Below, one piece after another: positions 7,151 through 12,624 of a stretch of DNA of 12,624 bases. The DNA comes from Pseudomonadota bacterium (GTDB taxonomy: Bacteria > Pseudomonadota > Gammaproteobacteria > Xanthomonadales > Xanthomonadaceae). The notes beneath the pieces are model-generated. The model ran no database searches. It was not told where the DNA came from and was given only the letters and a program-made list of their open reading frames with translations. Within the stretch, counting starts at the first letter, position 1. Every line of letters begins with the position of its first letter. Location of the stretch: the NCBI GenBank assembly GCA_023425225.1, contig JAFADB010000116.1:1-12624 (forward strand), read 5' to 3'. The position numbers were made by a program, and so were the translations under genes.

Positions 7151-7182
7151 GACTGGCCGCGGCAGGCGCTGTCGGGGAAGTT

Positions 7183-7209
7183 CCGTCGCCGCCGACGTCG
7201 CTCCCACGG
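7183..7209. repeat. REP-like element after ntrC
   Basis: On the minus strand it reads CCGTGGGAGCGACGTC and then GGCGGCGACGG, with an internal small palindrome CGTCG-GCGG-CGACG. The 16-base core differs by one base from the element at 1012-1027. It begins 18 bases past the ntrC stop codon. Confidence 0.65.
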
Positions 7210-7226
7210 CAACGGGTGACCAGCGC

Positions 7227-8653
<1,427 letters not shown>

Positions 8654-8657
<4 letters not shown>

Positions 8658-9718
8658 GCAGCTCCTTTCCTGTGCCCGCCGCCTTCGCCGGCATCGGCCG
8701 CCTGCGGCAACAGCAGGGTGAAAACGGTATGGCCCGGGCGCGAACGGAAGGTCAGCGAGCCGTAGTGCTCGCGCGCGACCTGCTGCGCCAGCGCCAGGCC
8801 CAGGCCGCTGCCCTCGGCGCGGCCGGACACCAGCGGCAGGAACAGGTGCTCGGCCAGTTCCTCGGGCACGCCGGCGCCGTCGTCGATGATCTCCAGCCGC
8901 AGCGCCATCGCGTGGACGCGGTCGCGGATGCGCTGGCCGTGCTCCACCCGCGTGCGCAGCGTCACCCTGGCCGCACCGGCTTGGATGGCGTTGCGCACCA
9001 GGTTCCACACCGCCTGGGTGAGGCGGTCGGCATCGCCGGGGAACTCGGGGATGCTGGGGTCGTAGTCGCGCTGCATCTTGACCGCGCCGCGGCCCTCGGT
9101 CTCGGCCAGCCGCAGCACCCGCTCCAGCACCGCGTGGATGTTGAGCTGCACGTGCGGGTGCATCGGCGAGGGCGAGAGCAGCTGCTCCAGCAGCGTGTTC
9201 AGGCGCTCGATCTCCGAGCCGATCAGCTCGATCAGCTCGCGCTCGTCCTGGTCGCGCTGGCCGGCGCGACGGGCCAGCAGCTGCGCCGCGCCCTTGAGTC
9301 CGGCCAGCGGGTTGCGCAGTTCGTGCGCCAGCCCCTTGAGCGCTGCCCCCAGGGCGTTGGGCAGCGCCTGCGCCGGATCCAGCGCCGGGAATTCGTCCAC
9401 CGGGTGCGCCTCCAGCAGCCAGCCGCCGTCGTCGAGCCGGCTCAGCCAGCCGTCGGCGAAGCGCGGCGCCTCGCCCGGCAGGCCCAGCGCCATGCGGTGC
9501 AGCCGCAGCACGTCGCGCTCGCGGTTGTCGAGGAACCGTGCCAACGCATCGCCACGGATCTCCAGCGCGGCCAGCGGCTGGCCGAGCAGTCGCCGTGCGC
9601 TCAGCCCCAGCCAGCGCGCGAACGCCGGATTGCAGCCGCGCACGCGGCCGTGGGCATCGGCCCACGCCAGCGGGGTTCCCAGCGCATCGAGCGACGGCAG
9701 CGGATCATTCATGGCCAT
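8654..9718 (-). CDS. ntrB: NtrB, nitrogen-regulation sensor histidine kinase/phosphatase
   Basis: A 354-residue soluble kinase with no membrane segment, the usual NtrB design. The N-terminal PAS-like domain spans about 8-110 (GRVRGCNPAFARWLGLSARR). The dimerisation/phospho-acceptor helix has His132 in LKGLAHELRNPLAG. The ATPase domain has N-box NLVRNAIQAGA (239-249), G1 motif DDGAGVP (279-285) and G2 motif GSGLGLALAQQ (303-313). NtrB phosphorylates NtrC when nitrogen is scarce and, bound by unmodified PII, dephosphorylates it. The first ATG is 9718 and a second in-frame ATG is at 9712; neither has a Shine-Dalgarno sequence. Instead a 17-base NtrC-type operator directly abuts ATG 9718, with a possible -10 box seven bases before it, so the message may be leaderless. 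The gene is separated from amtB by 175 bases with a strong hairpin, and overlaps ntrC by 4 bases. Confidence 0.96.
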
Positions 9719-9735
9719 TGCACCAATTTAGTGCA
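9719..9735. promoter_or_regulatory. NtrC-binding site abutting the ntrB start
   Basis: TGCACCAATTTAGTGCA matches the enteric NtrC consensus TGCACC-N5-GGTGCA at 11 of 12 fixed positions. It ends one base before the ntrB start codon at 9718 and overlaps a possible -10 box (TAAATT, minus strand 9730-9725). The position fits repression of the basal ntrBC promoter by NtrC, as at E. coli glnLp, better than activation. Confidence 0.72.
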
Positions 9736-9752
9736 CGACGCCTGCAATGCAA
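9725..9752 (-). promoter_or_regulatory. Candidate leaderless ntrB promoter
   Basis: On the minus strand TTGCAT (9752-9747), 16 bases, then TAAATT (9730-9725) resemble -35 and -10 boxes (3 and 4 of 6). The expected start, seven bases after the -10 box, is the A of ATG 9718. This matches the absence of a ribosome site. The boxes are weak individually. Confidence 0.4.
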
Positions 9753-9854
9753 TCGGGGACCGCCAGGACCGCGCCGCTGGCGGCCGGCCGGTCGGGGTGC
9801 GCATCGGCACCGCTGTCCCGCTGCGCGCCGCCGCGACTGCCGGCACGGTACCGC

Positions 9855-9890
9855 CGGACCGGCCCGCGGAGGTTGCCGCGGGCCGGTCCG
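9855..9890 (-). terminator. Strong stem-loop after amtB
   Basis: A perfect 15-bp inverted repeat (arms 9855-9869 and 9876-9890, core GGACCGGCCCGCGG) around a 6-base loop starts 3 bases past the amtB stop codon on the minus strand. No U-run follows, as is common in high-GC genomes. It probably ends or attenuates transcription from glnK-amtB before ntrBC, or protects the 3' end of the amtB message. Confidence 0.65.
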
Positions 9891-9893
9891 ATC

Positions 9894-11327
9894 TCACGAC
9901 TCGTAGGCCGATTCGCCATGCGAGGTGATGTCCAGGCCTTCGCGCTCGGCCTCCTCGCTCACGCGCAGGCCGACCACGGTGCGGGTCACCAGCAGCGCCA
10001 GCGCGGTCACCACCGCGCACCAGACCACGGTGAACAGCACGCTCTCGACCTGGATCCACACCTGCGCGCCCATCGACTCGACGCCGTCGGCGAAGCCGGT
10101 GCCGCCCAGCGCCGGCGCGGAGAACACGCCGGTCAGGATCGCGCCGACGATGCCGCCGATGCCGTGCACGCCGAACACGTCGGCGGTGTCGTCCACCTTC
10201 AGCAGGCGCTTGAGCCCGGTCACGCCCCACACGCAGATCACGCCGGCGGCCAGGCCGATGATCAGCGCGCCCATCGGCCCGACGGTGCCGCAGGCCGGGG
10301 TGATGCCGACCAGGCCGGCGACCGCGCCCGAGGCCGCGCCCAGCGCCGAGCACTTGCCCTTGGTGAGGCCTTCGACCACGGTCCAGCCGATCACCGCCGC
10401 GGCGGTGGCCAGCACGGTGTTGATGAAGGCCAGCGCGGCGACGGTGTCGGCGGCCGCGGCGGAGCCGGCGTTGAAGCCGAACCAGCCCACCCACAGCAGC
10501 ATCGCGCCGATGTAGGTGAACGGCACGCTGTGCGGCTTGAGCGCGCCCTGGCCAAAACCAATCCGCTTGCCGACGAAGTACGAGCCCACCAGCGCGGCGA
10601 CGCCGGCGTTGATGTGCACCACGGTGCCGCCGGCGAAGTCCAGCGCGCCACGGTCGTTCAGGAAGCCGCCCTCGCCCCAGACGATGTGCGCCATCGGCAC
10701 GTAGCTGAAGGTGAACCACAGCGCCGAGAACAGCATCACCGCCTTGAACTTGATGCGCTCGGCGAAGCCGCCGACGATCAGCGCGGTGGTGATGCCGGCG
10801 AAGGTGGACTGGAAGGCCACGAACAGCAGCTCGGGCAGGCCGCCGTCGATGGTGTCCGGGGTGATGCCGCGCAGGAACGCCTTGTCGCTGAACGAGCCGA
10901 AGAACGCGTTGCCGGCGCTGAACACCGCGCTGTAGCCGTAGAACACCCACAACACCACCACCAGCGCGAACACCACCAGCACCTGGCTCAGCACCGAGAG
11001 CACGTTCTTGGCGCGCACCAGGCCGCCGTAGAACAGCGCCACGCCCGGCACCGTCATCAGCAGCACCAGCAGCGTGGAGGTCAGCATCCAGGCCACGTCG
11101 CCGTGGTCGTAGGCGGCGGCAGCGGCGCCGTCGTCGGTCGCCTCGGATTGCGGCTGGGCGACCACGTCCAGCTGCTCGGTGACCACCGTCTCGTTGGGCA
11201 GCGGTGCCACCTCGGCCTGCGCCAGCGCCGCCGGCGCGTAAGCGAAGGCCGCCAGCGCGGCCACCAGCATCAGCATGCATACGACATGGAACCGGGTCTT
11301 CCACCCGGCGAACGCTGCAGTCTTCAT
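9894..11327 (-). CDS. amtB: AmtB, ammonium channel/transporter
   Basis: A 477-residue inner-membrane ammonium channel. A cleavable signal peptide (about 1-37, ending PAALAQA) and an acidic segment of about 40 residues precede the eleven membrane helices, which begin at DVAWMLTSTLLVLLMTVPGV. Channel residues match E. coli AmtB: Asp230 and twin-His partner His238 in DFAGGTVVHINAGVAALVG, the second twin His388 in DVFGVHGIGGIVGA, the outer gate region QSTFAGIT and Trp217 in AHIVWG. AGGAG lies 8 bases before ATG 11327. The gene starts 20 bases after glnK on the same strand, the classic glnK-amtB pairing in which unmodified GlnK plugs the channel when external ammonium rises. The cytoplasmic tail (from about 452) is short and charged. 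The N-terminal extension is longer than in enteric AmtB. Confidence 0.97.
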   Translation of the reverse strand: MKTAAFAGWKTRFHVVCMLMLVAALAAFAYAPAALAQAEVAPLPNETVVTEQLDVVAQPQSEATDDGAAAAAYDHGDVAWMLTSTLLVLLMTVPGVALFYGGLVRAKNVLSVLSQVLVVFALVVVLWVFYGYSAVFSAGNAFFGSFSDKAFLRGITPDTIDGGLPELLFVAFQSTFAGITTALIVGGFAERIKFKAVMLFSALWFTFSYVPMAHIVWGEGGFLNDRGALDFAGGTVVHINAGVAALVGSYFVGKRIGFGQGALKPHSVPFTYIGAMLLWVGWFGFNAGSAAAADTVAALAFINTVLATAAAVIGWTVVEGLTKGKCSALGAASGAVAGLVGITPACGTVGPMGALIIGLAAGVICVWGVTGLKRLLKVDDTADVFGVHGIGGIVGAILTGVFSAPALGGTGFADGVESMGAQVWIQVESVLFTVVWCAVVTALALLVTRTVVGLRVSEEAEREGLDITSHGESAYES

Positions 11328-11347
11328 CTACGGGCTCCTGTGGGGGA

Positions 11348-11686
11348 TCAGAGCGCGTCGGCGCCGATTTCGCCGGTGCGGATGCGGATGACCTGCTCGA
11401 TGGCGGTCACGAAGATCTTGCCGTCGCCGATCTTGCCGGTGCCGGCCGCGGTCTGGATGGCCTCGATGACCGCCTCCAGGCGGTCGTCGGTGACCACCGT
11501 CTCGATCTTGATCTTGGGCAGGAAGTCGACGACGTACTCGGCGCCGCGGTACAGCTCGGTATGCCCTTTCTGCCGGCCGAAGCCCTTGACCTCGGTGACG
11601 GTGATGCCGGACACGCCCGCCTGCGACAGGGCCTCGCGGACCTCGTCGAGCTTGAACGGACGGATGATGGCGGTGATCAATTTCAT
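11348..11686 (-). CDS. glnK: GlnK, PII nitrogen signal protein
   Basis: Exactly 112 residues when started at ATG 11686, the canonical PII length. PII forms a trimer that senses 2-oxoglutarate, ATP/ADP and, through uridylylation, glutamine. The T-loop carries Tyr51 in ELYRGAEYVVDFLPK, the uridylylation site and PII signature 1. The nucleotide loop TGKIGDGKIFV (83-93) is signature 2. Arg101 and Arg103 lie in the C-terminal strand. An ATG two codons upstream (11692) is also possible, with GGGG just before it; the family N-terminus MKLITAII favours 11686. Linkage to amtB suggests GlnK, although the sequence alone cannot separate GlnK from GlnB. Partners are AmtB, NtrB and GlnE (family knowledge). 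A very stable GCAA-capped hairpin lies 25-48 bases upstream of the start in the leader. Confidence 0.96.
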   Translation of the reverse strand: MKLITAIIRPFKLDEVREALSQAGVSGITVTEVKGFGRQKGHTELYRGAEYVVDFLPKIKIETVVTDDRLEAVIEAIQTAAGTGKIGDGKIFVTAIEQVIRIRTGEIGADAL

Positions 11687-11710
11687 GCGCATACCCCGAT
11701 GGTGGAAGGA

Positions 11711-11734
11711 GCCGGCCGGCTTGCGCCGGCCGGC
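11711..11734 (-). promoter_or_regulatory. GCAA-tetraloop hairpin in the glnK leader
   Basis: On the minus strand GCCGGCCGGC-GCAA-GCCGGCCGGC forms a perfect 10-bp GC stem closed by a GNRA-type tetraloop. It ends 24 bases before ATG 11686, right upstream of the ribosome-binding region, with no U-run. It could be a terminator of read-through from glnA, a stability element, or a control on glnK translation. Confidence 0.5.
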
Positions 11735-11853
11735 GGTTTCAAGCTCCCGGACGCTCTCTCCTTCGCCCGGTTTCACGATGGGTGGCACGGCGCCGGCACT
11801 GCCGGCCGGCAACGGGCGTGTCCGCCGCTGCCGTCGCGCGCTCTGCCCCTCGC

Positions 11854-11869
11854 GGCAATCCCCTCGCCC
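11854..11869 (-). promoter_or_regulatory. Candidate sigma-54 promoter for glnK-amtB
   Basis: On the minus strand GGGCGAGGGGATTGCC has the invariant GG-N10-GC spacing and a full TTGC -12 element, with GGC and G of the -24 TGGCACG kept. It would start transcription near 11843, about 155 bases before glnK. No clear NtrC site was found upstream within the window, so this stays tentative. Confidence 0.3.
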
Positions 11870-11916
11870 GCCGGCGACCGGCAGGCCTGCATGCCGGTAT
11901 CGGTACCGGCGAGGGT

Positions 11917-11960
11917 GCGGCGATGGCGAAGGAGGGAGGGGAGGCCTTCGCCATCGCCGC
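11917..11960 (-). terminator. Stem-loop after glnA
   Basis: A perfect 16-bp inverted repeat, GCGGCGATGGCGAAGG (11917-11932) against 11945-11960, with a 12-base purine/pyrimidine loop, begins 6 bases after the glnA stop codon. It is the likely end of the glnA message. No U-run is seen. Confidence 0.65.
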
Positions 11961-11966
11961 GGTTGC

Positions 11967-12624
11967 TCAGTTGCCGTAGTACAGCTGGTACTCCAGCGGG
12001 TGGGTGGCGGCGCGGAACTTGGTCACTTCCTGCATCTTCAGCGCGATGTAGCCGTCGATGAAGTCGTCGGAGAACACCCCGCCGGCCTTGAGGAACTCGC
12101 GGTCGGCGTCCAGCGCCTCCAACGCCTGGTCCAGGCTCGAGCACACCTGCGGGATCAGCTTCTCCTCTTCCGGCGGCAGGTCGTACAGGTCCTTGTCCGA
12201 CGGCGCGCCCGGGTCGATCTGGTTCTTGATGCCGTCCAGGCCGGCCATCATCAGCGCGGCGAAGGTCAGGTAGCCGGACTGCAGCGGGTCGGGGAAGCGG
12301 ATCTCGATGCGGCGCGCCTTGGGGCTGGACACCCACGGGATGCGGCACGAGGCCGAGCGGTTGCGCGCCGAGTAGGCCAGCATCACCGGCGCCTCGAAGC
12401 CCGGCACCAGGCGCTTGTAGCTGTTGGTGCCGGAGTTGGCGAAGGCGTTGATCGCCTTGGCATGCTTGAAGATGCCGCCGATGTACCACAGCGCCATCTG
12501 GCTCAGGCCGCCGTAGCCGTCGCCGGAGAACAGGTTGGTGCCGTCCTTGGACAGCGACTGGTGCACGTGCATGCCCGAGCCGTTGTCGCCGACGATCGGC
12601 TTGGGCATGAAGGTCGCGGTCTTG
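11967..12624 (-). CDS. glnA: Glutamine synthetase type I (C-terminal half; 5' end lies beyond the window)
   Basis: The frame runs from the window edge to TGA at 11967-11969, giving 218 of about 470 residues. It makes glutamine from glutamate, ammonium and ATP as a cytoplasmic dodecamer. Visible active-site blocks are KTATFMPKP and NGSGMHVHQSL (the ATP/metal-binding histidine region), NRSASCRIPWVSSPKARRIE with substrate-binding arginines, and EIRFPDP with a metal-ligand glutamate. The adenylylation loop is KDLYDLPPEEEKLIPQV, whose Tyr corresponds to Tyr397 of E. coli, so this is the GlnE-regulated beta subtype. The C-terminus ATHPLEYQLYYGN is typical. The promoter is outside the window. Downstream come a 16-bp hairpin and then glnK on the same strand. 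Confidence 0.97.
   Translation of the reverse strand, partial: KTATFMPKPIVGDNGSGMHVHQSLSKDGTNLFSGDGYGGLSQMALWYIGGIFKHAKAINAFANSGTNSYKRLVPGFEAPVMLAYSARNRSASCRIPWVSSPKARRIEIRFPDPLQSGYLTFAALMMAGLDGIKNQIDPGAPSDKDLYDLPPEEEKLIPQVCSSLDQALEALDADREFLKAGGVFSDDFIDGYIALKMQEVTKFRAATHPLEYQLYYGN

Noticed and set aside
11783..11798. TGGCACGGCGCCGGCA on the plus strand as a sigma-54 promoter
   Set aside because: The spacing fits GG-N10-GC, but it points toward the 3' end of glnA with no plus-strand gene ahead, and the -12 element lacks TTGC.

Overview
The window looks like ordinary chromosome of a high-GC gammaproteobacterium, most likely a member of the Xanthomonadaceae (Xanthomonas/Lysobacter/Stenotrophomonas relatives). 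The evidence is the very high GC content, the gene order glnA-glnK-amtB-ntrB-ntrC next to two tandem sodC genes, the E. coli-type HemY, and short interspersed repeats built on CCGTGGGRGCGACGTC. The genus call rests on memory of gene order and repeat style, not on a search.

Layout from left to right. Positions 1-882 (+) hold the C-terminal part of hemY. A repeat-bearing convergent gap follows. An MFS transporter (1080-2297, -) comes next, then a 582-base gap that contains the only clearly low-GC stretch of the window. A FadI-like thiolase (2880-4160, -) is divergent from an uncharacterised 295-residue protein (4267-5154, +). A 606-base stretch without a convincing gene follows. Two tandem Cu/Zn superoxide dismutase lipoproteins (5761-6387 and 6456-7052, -) come next. 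The right half is the nitrogen-regulation block, all on the minus strand: ntrC (7227-8657), ntrB (8654-9718), amtB (9894-11327), glnK (11348-11686) and the C-terminal half of glnA (11967 to the window edge).

The nitrogen block forms a coherent circuit. GlnA assimilates ammonium into glutamine. GlnK (PII) is uridylylated at Tyr51 when glutamine is low, and it gates AmtB and the NtrB kinase/phosphatase. NtrB phosphorylates the sigma-54 activator NtrC. The most informative regulatory signal is a near-perfect NtrC operator (TGCACC-N5-AGTGCA, 9719-9735). It directly abuts the ntrB start codon and overlaps a possible -10 box, which suggests autoregulated and possibly leaderless ntrBC transcription. 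Strong stem-loops separate glnA from glnK and amtB from ntrB, so the cluster is probably several transcription units.

I see no mobile element, CRISPR array, tRNA or rRNA, and no convincing new multi-gene system. The points worth following are the ntrB operator, the structured glnK leader, the low-GC stretch, the REP-like elements and the uncharacterised 295-residue protein.
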